A stretch of DNA of 16,734 bases from CAYOWK01 sp964407665 (GCA_964407665.1 CAYOWK010000069.1:1-16734), one strand, 5' to 3'; shown: positions 6,933-14,572, counted from the first letter of the stretch. The notes: generated from the letters alone by a model not told the origin. Made by a program: numbers and translations.

Positions 6933-7025
6933 TTCAACCCGCCTAGCCATATGTATGTTAGGGCGGACTTGGAAGACGCGGGGATTGGGATCAGCGCCCC
7001 CAGGGCTGCAACCGGGAAGAGGACT
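6933..7025. promoter_or_regulatory. Divergent intergenic region, likely promoters for the SpoU-type and OmpA genes
   Basis: About 93 bases between opposite starts. The AT-rich core CCATATGTATGTTAGG (about 6947-6962) stands out from GC-rich surroundings and could supply -10 boxes in both directions. No convincing -35 pair was found, so exact promoters are not called. Confidence 0.25.
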
Positions 7026-8471
7026 GTGACGCCGGACCGTTCAAAACTCCTGCTGCGGACCGGAATAGCCGGTCTGGCGCTGACGTGCATCGTGACCGCC
7101 TGGTTCGGGCCGCACTCCGAATCGCGTCTGGCATCAAAGCTCGAGGCGGCGGCGCAGGCCGCGCTCGATGGGGCCGGGCACTCCTGGGCCATCGCAACCG
7201 CTCACGGCCAGCGCATCAACATCAACGGAACCGCGCCGAGCGCCGAAGACCTTAATGCCGCGCGGGCCACCGCCCTCAAGGCGGCTGGGTCTGGCGGCCT
7301 GCTGCTGGGCGGCGTCACCAAGGTCACATCCTATCCGGGCGACGTGGCGCTGAACGTCTCCCCCTATTTCTGGGAGGCCCGCCGCACGGCTCAGGCGCTG
7401 CAGCTGTCCGGCTACGCCCCGGATCGCCGCACGCGCAGGGCCATCGAGGAAGCTGCGGGCGTCCTTTACAGCATCGAACCCAACAATCTGGTGGAACTCG
7501 GCTCCGGCGCGCCTGAGGGCGTCAACTGGGAGCTGGGCGCCCGGGCAGGCCTTCAGGCGCTCCAGCGGCTGACGACGGGCACGGCGCGCCTTGAGGGCAA
7601 TACACTGACCGTCACCGGCGAGGCCGCCACCAGCGAGGCGGCGGCGGCCGCCCGCAACATCCTGCGAAACATCGACGGCGGCCTGGTGACGGTTGCGAAC
7701 ATCGGCGGCCCATCAGCCTGGGCGGCGACGCTCACGGGCGATACGCTAGCGATCAGCGGCGAGGCGCCTTCGGAAGATGACCAGGCGGCCCTGACCGCCG
7801 CCGCATCTCGACGGACGGGTCTTGCTGTCACCGACACGTCTGCGGTTGGCGGCGCGGGCGAATGGCCTGCGCGCGTGCTGGCGGCGATGCCGAACTTCCT
7901 GAAGTTCACATCCGGCCGGATGGAGATTGACGGGCCCATCCTGCGCATCAGCGGGTCGGCGCCAGGAAGCGTGCTCGCCTACCTGCGTGAGGACATGGCC
8001 CAGATCGAGGACGGACTGACCGTCGAGTACGACGTCGCCGAGACCGCGCCTGCGCTGCCGGAAATCGCCGCCGTGGACCTGAACACGGCAACCGAAGCAA
8101 GCTGCCAGGACGCGTTCACGTCGATCATGGCCACGAACCAGATCCTGTTCGGAACCGGCGACGCCACGATCAGCCGCGAGAGCGGAGAGACGCTGGACAA
8201 GCTGGTCGAGGTCGCCCGCCGTTGCTCGGACCTCCGCATCGAGATCCGCGGCCACACCGACAATGTCGGCGAGCGTGACAAGAACATGGACCTCAGCCGC
8301 GAGCGGGCGGAGGCGGTCAGCCGCTGGTTCCGCGCACGCGACGTCCCCACCGAACAGCTGACGGCCACGGGCTACGGTCCCGATCGTCCTGTCGCGAGCA
8401 ATACCGATGAAGCCGGCCGGTCGCTTAACCGCCGGATCGAATTCGAAGTCACGAGTCTGGAGCAACCCTGA
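7026..8471 (+). CDS. OmpA-family protein with BON-like repeats
   Basis: 481 residues from the GTG at 7026. A signal anchor or uncleaved helix lies at about 8-27 (LLLRTGIAGLALTCIVTAW). The middle holds several BON-like units, each with a short strand such as ININGTAPS, LTVTGEAAT, LAISGEAPS and LRISGSAPG, spaced about 50-120 residues apart. The C-terminal OmpA domain (about 370-475) has FGTGDATIS, GHTDNVGERDKNMDLSRERA with the peptidoglycan-contacting Asp (D412) and Arg, and GYGPDRPVASN. It should bind peptidoglycan in the periplasm. I chose GTG 7026, preceded by GGGAAGAGG, since it places the hydrophobic helix at the N-terminus. An in-frame ATG at 6951 has no RBS. It overlaps the next gene by one base (TGATG). 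Confidence 0.9.
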   Translation: MTPDRSKLLLRTGIAGLALTCIVTAWFGPHSESRLASKLEAAAQAALDGAGHSWAIATAHGQRININGTAPSAEDLNAARATALKAAGSGGLLLGGVTKVTSYPGDVALNVSPYFWEARRTAQALQLSGYAPDRRTRRAIEEAAGVLYSIEPNNLVELGSGAPEGVNWELGARAGLQALQRLTTGTARLEGNTLTVTGEAATSEAAAAARNILRNIDGGLVTVANIGGPSAWAATLTGDTLAISGEAPSEDDQAALTAAASRRTGLAVTDTSAVGGAGEWPARVLAAMPNFLKFTSGRMEIDGPILRISGSAPGSVLAYLREDMAQIEDGLTVEYDVAETAPALPEIAAVDLNTATEASCQDAFTSIMATNQILFGTGDATISRESGETLDKLVEVARRCSDLRIEIRGHTDNVGERDKNMDLSRERAEAVSRWFRARDVPTEQLTATGYGPDRPVASNTDEAGRSLNRRIEFEVTSLEQP

Positions 8472-9301
8472 TGTCCTGGTTGACGGCGCACATCTGGTTG
8501 GAGCTGCTGATTGCAGCTCTCTTTGGCGGGCTGATCGGGTGGGCCATCCACGCGCTGAGACGGGGCGAGTCCCTCCTTCCGTCTGCCGACGCAGGCGCTC
8601 AGGTGCAGCAGGTGGCGAGCGCGCCAAGGGAAACCCGGGATGACCGTAAGGTTCGTGACCTGGAGGCCCAGCTCAAGGTGGAGCGAGACGAGCAGGCCGC
8701 ACTTAAAGTGAAACTTGAAGACGCTCTCGCCGAGCGCGCCAAGGCCGACGCCGACGATGAAGCCTCGATGGCGTGGCGCAACCGCTACCTTGAATCCCGG
8801 GTTCGCTTCCTGGAAGGCAAGATTACCGACCTTGAGGACGCCGCCACGAAGCCGCCGGAAGACAAGGACGACGAGGCGACGCGGCTACGCTGGCGCAATA
8901 CCTATCTCGAAGGTCGCGTCCGCTACCTTGAAGAGGAATTGGTCCGCTCAGGGTTCCCGGGCGATACGGCTCCGGCGCCCATAACACTCATCTCGCCGTC
9001 GCCTGCGTCGGGGGTGGGACTTGCCCCTCCGCGCCTTGAAGCCGCGCGCGGCGGGCAGGGCGACGACCTAAAGGAGATCGCCGGCGTCGGCCCGAAGATC
9101 GAGCAGAAACTCAATTCGCTCGGGATCTACCACTTCGACCAGATCGCAGCCTGGACGCAGGACGAGATCGACTGGGTGAACAAGGAAATCTCGTTCAAGG
9201 GCCGCATCGAACGCGAGAAATGGATCGAGCAGGCGAAGGCTCTGGCGGCGGGCGAGGAGACCGACGGCAAGCGCAAGTATCTCGAAGGCCGGCACACCTG
9301 A
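8471..9301 (+). CDS. Membrane-anchored coiled-coil protein with H3TH (FEN1-like) domain
   Basis: 276 residues in three parts. The N-terminal helix (about 8-28) anchors it in the membrane. A charged, coiled-coil-prone stretch (about 52-160) contains a duplicated motif, WRNRYLESRVRFLE (102-115) and WRNTYLEGRVRYLE (141-154). After a Pro/Ser-rich linker comes a helix-hairpin-helix domain (about 198-260: DLKEIAGVGPKIEQKLNSLG, then HFDQIAAWT), as in COG3743-type predicted 5' nuclease-like H3TH proteins and in C-terminal extensions of some ribosomal L21 and NuoE proteins. No nuclease catalytic residues can be assigned, so DNA or RNA binding is inferred. It is translationally coupled to the OmpA gene, which suggests an envelope function in a conserved pair. 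It ends in a hairpin shared with the opposing gene. Confidence 0.85.
   Translation: MSWLTAHIWLELLIAALFGGLIGWAIHALRRGESLLPSADAGAQVQQVASAPRETRDDRKVRDLEAQLKVERDEQAALKVKLEDALAERAKADADDEASMAWRNRYLESRVRFLEGKITDLEDAATKPPEDKDDEATRLRWRNTYLEGRVRYLEEELVRSGFPGDTAPAPITLISPSPASGVGLAPPRLEAARGGQGDDLKEIAGVGPKIEQKLNSLGIYHFDQIAAWTQDEIDWVNKEISFKGRIEREKWIEQAKALAAGEETDGKRKYLEGRHT
8774..8932 (+). repeat. Duplicated WRNxYLExRVRxLE coding motif
   Basis: Two 14-residue units at 8774-8815 and 8891-8932, identical at 11 positions, start 39 residues apart (117 bases). A fainter echo, KRKYLEGR, closes the same protein at its C-terminus. The DNA copies have diverged, so this is a protein-level duplication and not a recent DNA repeat. 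Confidence 0.8.
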
Positions 9302-9314
9302 TCTGACGATCAGG
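9297..9314. terminator. Hairpin holding both stop codons of convergent genes
   Basis: CCTGATC and GATCAGG (7-bp stem, loop TGAC) lie across the end of the H3TH gene and the end of the GFA gene. The plus-strand TGA (9299-9301) is in one arm and the minus-strand TGA (9310-9312) in the other. There is no clear T-run, so bidirectional termination is probable but not shown. Confidence 0.45.
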
Positions 9315-9705
9315 CCTTGCCCGCAATCGCCAGCGCCGACTGTTCCCAGCTGTTTCGTCCGTCGAACCCGACCACCCGTACAGACGTGAAGGCGTTCGGT
9401 TCGTCGAGGCAGCGCAGGTTGACGCTTATGCCCTCCGGGTTGGACCTCGGAACGTAGTAGGCCTTCGTGCCGCATACCGGGCAGAAGAGATGCTGCGCCA
9501 CGCCTGTTCCGAAGGTGTACCGGGTCAGCGTCTCGTGGCCGGACAGGCTGCGGAATTTCGACTTCGGAACGATGAGGTGCAGGAAGCCCGACTTGAGGCA
9601 GATCGTGCAGTTGCAGTCCTCAACCTCGATGTCCTCGGGGGCCAGAACCTCGAAGCGGACGGCCCCGCAATGGCAGCCGCCTGCACGCCATCGTTCCTCG
9701 CTCAT
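9310..9705 (-). CDS. GFA-family (glutathione-dependent formaldehyde-activating-like) zinc protein
   Basis: 131 residues with the full cysteine set of the family: GGCHCGAVRF (C11, C13), CNCTICLKSG (C31, C33, C36) and FCPVCGTKAYY (C75, C78). These cysteines bind structural and catalytic-site zinc in GFA-fold proteins. The founding member was described as speeding the addition of formaldehyde to glutathione. Most relatives have no proven activity, so the substrate is not assigned. The start ATG at 9705 overlaps the stop of the upstream exported ClpP-like gene by four bases (ATGA), which implies coupled translation. It converges on the H3TH gene. Confidence 0.92.
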   Translation of the reverse strand: MSEERWRAGGCHCGAVRFEVLAPEDIEVEDCNCTICLKSGFLHLIVPKSKFRSLSGHETLTRYTFGTGVAQHLFCPVCGTKAYYVPRSNPEGISVNLRCLDEPNAFTSVRVVGFDGRNSWEQSALAIAGKA

Positions 9706-10949
9706 CGGCAGGCTCTCACCATGCCTTCAATCTTGTCGTGGACCAGTTGCACCGAGGCGTAGCTGAACGGGATGCCGGTTTCCGGATCGGGATCGGTGCT
9801 GGCGATCTCGAAGCGGTCTGCGGTCGTCAGGACATCGAGGAATCGCTGCGAGGCGTCGATCGTGAAGGTCACGTTCTCGTACTCCGTCACCTGCGGCGGC
9901 TGGATCATCTCGTAGGACTGGACGAGGGACGTGCGCACCTCGGGCGCCGAGCCGCCCTCCTGCGCCGGAAGCTGCCAGAGGATCGTGAGACCGCGCGCCG
10001 CCAGATCCACAATCGCGCGCGGATCGGCGCGGCCTGTGCTGCGGCGCGTGTCGTGAACCACCCAGAGGAAGAGGCGGGGACCATCGCTGCGGTCGCAGAA
10101 GAATTCGATGCGGTCCTCCTTCCACTCGTCGCCCTGGGTGTGGCGCAGGAAGAACTGGCCGTGCGTGTCGGTCAGGTAGTCCCAGGACTCGGTGCGCATC
10201 ACGAAGTTGATGCGATACGCGTCCAGCTGCTCTTCCGAGAGGGGGTTGATCGCGTCAGGTCCCGCTTTCGACATCTCGGTGAGGAACACCGGATTGGCGC
10301 CCATGGTCTGCACGTACTGGACGACAGCGCCGCTGGCCTCCTGGACCAGCGAGAGCGCCTCCTTCAGCTCGGGGCAGTAGGTCACGTTGGCCAGCAGAAC
10401 CCATGGAAAGCGCGCACGCGCCGCGTCCCGCTCGACGCAGTTCATGGACACCTGGTGGACGGCATAGGTGGAGCCGGGCTGCACGATGCGTGACGTTCCG
10501 CCCAGAAAAGCGAGCGCGCAGGCGCTGATGCAGTAGCCGGGATAGGTGCGGGAATAGGCGTGCAGGTCCACCTGTGTCTCGGCGCCGGCGGCGGGCGTGC
10601 TGCGCGCCACACCGGTGCCAAGATGGGCGTCCCGGATGATCCGCCCGACCTCCATGCCGGCGGCCAGATCGCCGCCCAGCGAGTTCAGGTAGACCCGTGT
10701 TTCCGGCGTATAGGTACTCCGGGCCAGAAAGGCGCGCAGGGCCGCGGGCGTCTGCGGTGTGAAATCGCCATCGCCGAAAATGGCCTGGGAATCGCCGAAG
10801 GTCGTGGCCCACTCGAAGGTCATGGGCTTGCCGGCGTTGTCGGCCACAGCGGGCGAGGCGAACAACAGCAGCGCGCACGCCATCGCAGCCGGGCGCACGA
10901 TTGCGTCCAGCGCGTCACGCGCTCGCGAAGTTAGTCCAAAGCCCGGCAT
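9702..10949 (-). CDS. Exported ClpP/crotonase-fold protein (COG3904-like)
   Basis: 415 residues. A signal peptide with hydrophobic core MACALLLFASPAVA (23-36) probably ends at AVA before DNAG, so the product should be periplasmic. Residues about 84-170 match a ClpP-like fold: VYLNSLGGDLAAGMEVGRII (oxyanion-type glycine loop, with Leu where ClpP has Pro), CISACALAFLGG with the candidate nucleophile S142, and GSTYAVHQ with candidate H165. The last ~240 residues are not recognised and contain several cysteines and no repeat. Activity as a serine protease is inferred from motifs. The start at 10949 has a GGGGG stretch five bases upstream, and M23 is the alternative. It overlaps the GFA gene by four bases and lies 118 bases after meaB on the same strand. 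Confidence 0.78.
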   Translation of the reverse strand: MPGFGLTSRARDALDAIVRPAAMACALLLFASPAVADNAGKPMTFEWATTFGDSQAIFGDGDFTPQTPAALRAFLARSTYTPETRVYLNSLGGDLAAGMEVGRIIRDAHLGTGVARSTPAAGAETQVDLHAYSRTYPGYCISACALAFLGGTSRIVQPGSTYAVHQVSMNCVERDAARARFPWVLLANVTYCPELKEALSLVQEASGAVVQYVQTMGANPVFLTEMSKAGPDAINPLSEEQLDAYRINFVMRTESWDYLTDTHGQFFLRHTQGDEWKEDRIEFFCDRSDGPRLFLWVVHDTRRSTGRADPRAIVDLAARGLTILWQLPAQEGGSAPEVRTSLVQSYEMIQPPQVTEYENVTFTIDASQRFLDVLTTADRFEIASTDPDPETGIPFSYASVQLVHDKIEGMVRACR

Positions 10950-11067
10950 CAGGCCCCCGGCGACCCTGCTAGCTGCAAATCACGGTCAGGATGTCCCTAC
11001 GCGAGGACACACGCAAGCAGATCAGGCGGCGAAGGCCCTGCGCGAACTGATGAATAAGCGGCAATGG

Positions 11068-12042
11068 TCAGCCCGTTGCGTCCTGCGCCTTTCGGCCGGC
11101 CAGAAAAAGCAACAGCAGATCGTCTGCCGCGACGGATGCAGGCGTGACACCAGCCGCGACGGCGGCCTTGGCTTCGGCAAGCGGGCCGGACACCGCAGGA
11201 TGCCGCGCAAAGGCCTCGGCCAGCCCATCCTGGATCATCGCTTCCAGCCAGCGAACCTGCTGGCCTGCGCGCCGCGCGGATCTCGATCCGGACTCGGTGG
11301 TCTTCTTGCGGTGAATCTCGATCGTCGCCCAAAGCTCCTCGAGACCTGCGCCAGTGTGGCCCGACAGAGTCAGCACGGGCGGCGACCAGACCGGGTCAAC
11401 GGGCTCAAGGATATGCAGCGCGTTCTCGTAATGGCGCGCAGCGCGCTTGGCGGCGTTGGCGTCGATGTCGGCCTTGTTCACCGCGATCAGGTCGGCGACT
11501 TCCAGAACGCCCTTCTTGATGCCCTGCAGGTCGTCGCCCGCGTTCGGCAGCATCAGCACGAGGAAGAAGTCCACCATGTCCGCGACCACCGTCTCGGACT
11601 GCCCGACGCCGACCGTCTCGACGAGGATCACGTCGAAACCGGCCGCCTCGCACAGCAGCATGCTCTCGCGCGTCTTGCGGGAAACGCCGCCCAGCGTGTC
11701 GCCGGCGGGAGAGGGCCGGATGAAGGCCTGCCGGTCCACCGAGAGCCGGGCCATGCGCGTCTTGTCACCGAGGATCGACCCGCCGGACCGTCGCGAGGTT
11801 GGATCGACCGCCAGCACAGCCACCTTGTGGCCCATGCCCGTCAGCATCGTCCCGAACGCGTCTATGAAGGTTGATTTGCCGACGCCCGGAACGCCCGTGA
11901 TGCCAATGCGGTGGGCGGCGCCAGTGCGGGGCATGACGGCGCTGAGCAGCTTGCGGCCGTCCGCCTGGTGATCGGCCCGGCGCGACTCCACAAGCGTGAT
12001 CGCCTTTGCCAGTCCGGCGCGGGTGGAGAGATCAGGCGTCAA
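11068..12042 (-). CDS. meaB: Methylmalonyl-CoA mutase-associated GTPase MeaB (ArgK family)
   Basis: 324 residues, a G3E-family P-loop GTPase. Motifs are Walker A GITGVPGVGKST (47-58), VDPTSRRSGGSILGDKTRM (79-97), the G3-type ETVGVGQSE (142-150) and NKAD (189-192). A helical C-terminal part for dimerisation follows. MeaB protects methylmalonyl-CoA mutase and gates loading of adenosylcobalamin. Its partner mutase lies at the right end of this window on the same strand, about 3 kb upstream. The start is a TTG at 12042: upstream in the frame there is no ATG or GTG before a stop, and the family needs the N-terminal ALAKAITLVE-type helix. The RBS is poor (GGA eight bases upstream). Weak initiation may keep its level low. 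Confidence 0.94.
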   Translation of the reverse strand: MTPDLSTRAGLAKAITLVESRRADHQADGRKLLSAVMPRTGAAHRIGITGVPGVGKSTFIDAFGTMLTGMGHKVAVLAVDPTSRRSGGSILGDKTRMARLSVDRQAFIRPSPAGDTLGGVSRKTRESMLLCEAAGFDVILVETVGVGQSETVVADMVDFFLVLMLPNAGDDLQGIKKGVLEVADLIAVNKADIDANAAKRAARHYENALHILEPVDPVWSPPVLTLSGHTGAGLEELWATIEIHRKKTTESGSRSARRAGQQVRWLEAMIQDGLAEAFARHPAVSGPLAEAKAAVAAGVTPASVAADDLLLLFLAGRKAQDATG

Positions 12043-12313
12043 GGCGAATCCGGGTGCGGGCTGGTGACAGGCAGATCCGTGTCCTACGCTGCGCGGATAG
12101 GGGACTCAAGGATGGCGGGGATGGAAACGAAGACGGACGCGGCTCCGGTTCCGGGCCCTGTCTTCGGCGACCCTCGCCGCAGAGTCGCCACCTAGAGCCT
12201 GATGTTTTTGCTCCCGCGAACGGTTGTGCAGGCCGGTGCGGACGCACTTGGCGCCCCGCTGGACACGCGGACATCACGGACGCATGTTCGGGGCCAAATC
12301 CGGGGGGAAGACC
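12043..12313. other. Divergent intergenic region between meaB and the 3D lipoprotein
   Basis: 271 bases with no gene that I can support. A 27-codon open frame (12112-12195, MAGMETKTDA...) has only a weak AAGG site before it and no recognisable product. Promoters for both flanking genes should be here, but no clear -35/-10 pair is visible. The run TGATGTTTTTGCTC near 12200 is the most AT-rich part. Confidence 0.4.
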
Positions 12314-13102
12314 ATGACCCGCACGACATTGTCCGGCTGCCTTGCTCTCGCGGTATTGGTCAGCGGTTGCGCACTGCCGCAGGCCAGTGCGCAGTCCCCG
12401 GAGCCGGTCGACGCGTTCACGCTCGCCGCGCCCGAGCTGCCGGCCTCGGCGACACGGCACACCCTTTGGTCCACGAACTACTACACGCCGGTCTACCGGC
12501 CCTCGGCCGATGCCGACGCCCTGCCGCTGATCGACGTGAAGAACATCGCCATCTCGCCGAAGCTGGCGCGCAAGGACTGGTGCAACATCTCGCTGCAGGG
12601 CACGGCCATGCTCCGTGGCGAAGACGGATCGGCGACCGCCTATGTGTACGTGGACTCCAAGGGCCCCGAGCAGGTGAACTGCGATGACCGCCTGGGCAAG
12701 CTGTCCGACAAGATCAAGGTCTCGAGCCGCAAGGCGCGCTACCAGAAGGTGACGCACCCCTATGGCTGCGGCGTGCGCAACATGCCGCTGATCCCGTTCC
12801 GCACCATCGCCGTCGACTCGACGGTCATCCCCTACAGGACGGTGCTGTTCATTCCGGGGCTTCGCGGGCTGGCGTTCGAACTCGAAGGCAAGACCTACGC
12901 TCACGATGGCTACGTCTTCGCCGGAGACCGCGGCGGCGCCATCAAGGGCATGCACATCGACTTCTTCTCGGGCAACCAGAAGGCCAGCCCGTTCCCGACC
13001 GTGATCGCCAGCAACGAGACAAAGACCTTCCCTGCCTTCGTCGTCCCGGCGGATAACCCGGTCGCCGTCACGCTGACAGCCGAACACGCGCCACCCTGCT
13101 GA
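12314..13102 (+). CDS. 3D-domain (three-aspartate) lipoprotein, probable peptidoglycan-active
   Basis: 262 residues from the ATG at 12314, which has a six-G run just upstream (12302-12307). The signal peptide ends in lipobox VSGC with C19 lipidated. The C-terminal part carries the 3D domain: IPYRTVLFIPG, then HDGYVFAGDRGGAIKG and MHIDFFSG, with the three aspartates at D198, D205 and D216. The same fold occurs at the C-terminus of MltA lytic transglycosylases and in Sps/YuiC muralytic proteins. An N-terminal YYTPVYRPSADA segment also recalls MltA, but the MltA domain proper is missing. I infer cell-wall cleavage in the periplasm. A longer frame back to 12224 (GTG) is rejected as it would bury the signal peptide. 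Confidence 0.82.
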   Translation: MTRTTLSGCLALAVLVSGCALPQASAQSPEPVDAFTLAAPELPASATRHTLWSTNYYTPVYRPSADADALPLIDVKNIAISPKLARKDWCNISLQGTAMLRGEDGSATAYVYVDSKGPEQVNCDDRLGKLSDKIKVSSRKARYQKVTHPYGCGVRNMPLIPFRTIAVDSTVIPYRTVLFIPGLRGLAFELEGKTYAHDGYVFAGDRGGAIKGMHIDFFSGNQKASPFPTVIASNETKTFPAFVVPADNPVAVTLTAEHAPPC

Positions 13103-13118
13103 GCCCTGGCGTCGTCGT

Positions 13119-13132
13119 TTGCCTCCGGGCAA
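13119..13132. terminator. Weak hairpin between convergent genes
   Basis: TTGCC-TCCG-GGCAA forms a 5-bp stem with a four-base loop in the 32 bases between the 3D-domain gene and the EEP gene. There is no T-run. It is the only candidate for ending either transcript. Confidence 0.3.
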
Positions 13133-13134
13133 CT

Positions 13135-14073
13135 CTAACCGCCAACGTCCGAGCGCCGCATCTGGCCATTAGGCTGATGCAGGCGGACTCGGATAGCGCG
13201 GTGGTCTGACCGCAGGAAAGGGGCGACCTCATAGTTGCTCGCGGTGAAACCGCTCGAAACCAGCACGTGGTCGATCGTCAGTCCAAGGAACGGCCAGCGT
13301 GTGATCCAGGTCGGTCTCCAGCGAGGATCGCCGACGCGTACTCCCGGGATCCTGCGAAAGACCGGCGACCACGGCGTCGCATTGAAGTCGCCCGCCACAA
13401 CAAATGGCGCGGTCGCCAGATCACGCAGGAGTTGGACGTGATGGTCGCGATCTTTCAGCATGGCCGGGGTCGCTGGAGCCGCCGGGTGCACGGCGATGAG
13501 GGTCAGCGAGCCATTTGGCGTTTCGGCGACGCAGCGAATAAAGGGTCGAGGGTAGGGGCTGGGCGGATTGTGAGTTTCAATATCCCGGAGCGGATAGCGC
13601 GACAGGACTGCAACGCGCGTCTGCCAGAACGACTCGCCGCCATAGCCTGTGTCGGCCTTGAACGGGTAGTCGGGGACGCGCTCGGTCACGGCATTCAGTG
13701 GAAACTCGCCAAGCATGACGATGTCCGCATTATGCAGGCGGGCCCAGTCGAGTGTCCGGTCAAGCGCCACCGGCTTTTTCCAGACATTCGCCCACACCAG
13801 CGTCAGCCCTGAGCCTTCCCGAGGTGCCGGAACGGGCCTGAGAAACCGCGTGTTTCGTACAGCGAGCCAGTTGACGAGCAAGCAGACTGCGGAGGCCAAG
13901 GCTGAAGCCTGATCGCCCACACCCAAGCAAGCAAGCGCGATCGCAAGGCTGAGGGCGAGGAACTGCATCCTGAAGTTGGAGAAAAGTTCGAACGGCCAAC
14001 CGAGCCGGCCGCAGAAGGCCAGTAAAGTCAGCGTGGCGACAAAGCCTGCCGCGATCTCAGGGCCCCAACCCAA
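13135..14073 (-). CDS. Membrane-anchored endonuclease/exonuclease/phosphatase (EEP) family protein
   Basis: 312 residues. Three hydrophobic helices (about 5-22, 36-52 and 55-72) put the C-terminal EEP domain (about 90-300) on one face of the membrane. Catalytic motifs are LGEF (E123), VHPAAP (H196), VVAGDFNATPW (D229, N231), IDHVL (D268, H269) and SDHRAI (D290, H291). The full set is present, so an active Mg-dependent phosphodiesterase is likely. The substrate could be nucleic acid, a lipid head group or an inositol phosphate; context does not tell. The start is a TTG at 14073 with GGAG six bases upstream. It follows the CC0125-type lipoprotein gene by 19 bases and should be co-transcribed with it. 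Confidence 0.88.
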   Translation of the reverse strand: MGWGPEIAAGFVATLTLLAFCGRLGWPFELFSNFRMQFLALSLAIALACLGVGDQASALASAVCLLVNWLAVRNTRFLRPVPAPREGSGLTLVWANVWKKPVALDRTLDWARLHNADIVMLGEFPLNAVTERVPDYPFKADTGYGGESFWQTRVAVLSRYPLRDIETHNPPSPYPRPFIRCVAETPNGSLTLIAVHPAAPATPAMLKDRDHHVQLLRDLATAPFVVAGDFNATPWSPVFRRIPGVRVGDPRWRPTWITRWPFLGLTIDHVLVSSGFTASNYEVAPFLRSDHRAIRVRLHQPNGQMRRSDVGG

Positions 14074-14079
14074 GTCACA

Positions 14080-14083
14080 CTCC
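14080..14083 (-). promoter_or_regulatory. Ribosome binding site supporting the TTG start of the EEP gene
   Basis: GGAG on the minus strand lies six bases before the TTG at 14073. No ATG or GTG is available in frame between this site and the first transmembrane helix. Confidence 0.6.
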
Positions 14084-14092
14084 GAGATATCT

Positions 14093-14572
14093 TCAGTTGG
14101 CCCTGCTCAGAACGGACGCGGCGTCATAGGCGTTTGCATCGTCTGCCGGCTTCTGGCCGCGCCCCAGCAGGATCTCCATCCGCGTCTCGTACTGGCGGCT
14201 GTCAGGCGACAGGTTGATGCCGACGCCCACACCAACGCTGCTGCCGTACGAACCGCTCGATCCGCCAACGCCGACGCTTGTGCCGCCTCTGTCGCGTCCG
14301 CCGACCTGTTCTGTCGAGCGGGTCACGACCCGGAACCAGGTTGAATTGTTCTGCTGCGCAATCTCGGCAGCCCGGCGCAGCGCCAGGTCCTCGGCTCCCG
14401 CAGCCTTCGCATCCGCGTTGGCCCTGAACGTCACGCGATAACGATCCGTCTCGATCCGCTGCTCGCGATAGCCAGCGGCCTCCACGCTGGCAGCCGGGCC
14501 GTAGACAGTGGTCGGGGTGGCGCACGCCGAAAGGGCGACTGCGGCCAGGCCACCAACGATCATGCGTTTCAT
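14093..14572 (-). CDS. CC0125/CC1285-type lipoprotein
   Basis: 159 residues from the ATG at 14572, chosen for GGAG upstream and because it gives a short, normal signal peptide. MKRMIVGGLAAVALSAC has lipobox LSAC with C17. The following region, GYREQRIETDRYRVTFRANA then LALRRAAEIAQQNNSTWFRV, has the pattern of the alphaproteobacterial CC0125/CC1285 lipoprotein family, whose function is unknown. A Gly/Ser/Val-rich stretch (GGTSVGVGGSSGSYG and on) follows and then a short strand pattern (YETRMEILLG). An in-frame ATG at 14596 exists but has a poorer RBS. Next on the strand, 19 bases on, is the EEP gene. Confidence 0.82.
   Translation of the reverse strand: MKRMIVGGLAAVALSACATPTTVYGPAASVEAAGYREQRIETDRYRVTFRANADAKAAGAEDLALRRAAEIAQQNNSTWFRVVTRSTEQVGGRDRGGTSVGVGGSSGSYGSSVGVGVGINLSPDSRQYETRMEILLGRGQKPADDANAYDAASVLSRAN

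Noticed and set aside
10759..11874. 371-codon plus-strand frame opposite meaB
   Set aside because: MeaB on the other strand has all GTPase motifs; this frame shows no family pattern.
12112..12195. 27-codon open frame in the meaB/3D-lipoprotein gap
   Set aside because: Too short, weak RBS, no recognisable product; could be a leader peptide, but nothing in it supports that.
12032..13132. 366-codon minus-strand frame opposite the 3D-domain lipoprotein
   Set aside because: No recognisable domain and no RBS; the plus-strand product has signal peptide, lipobox and three conserved aspartates.
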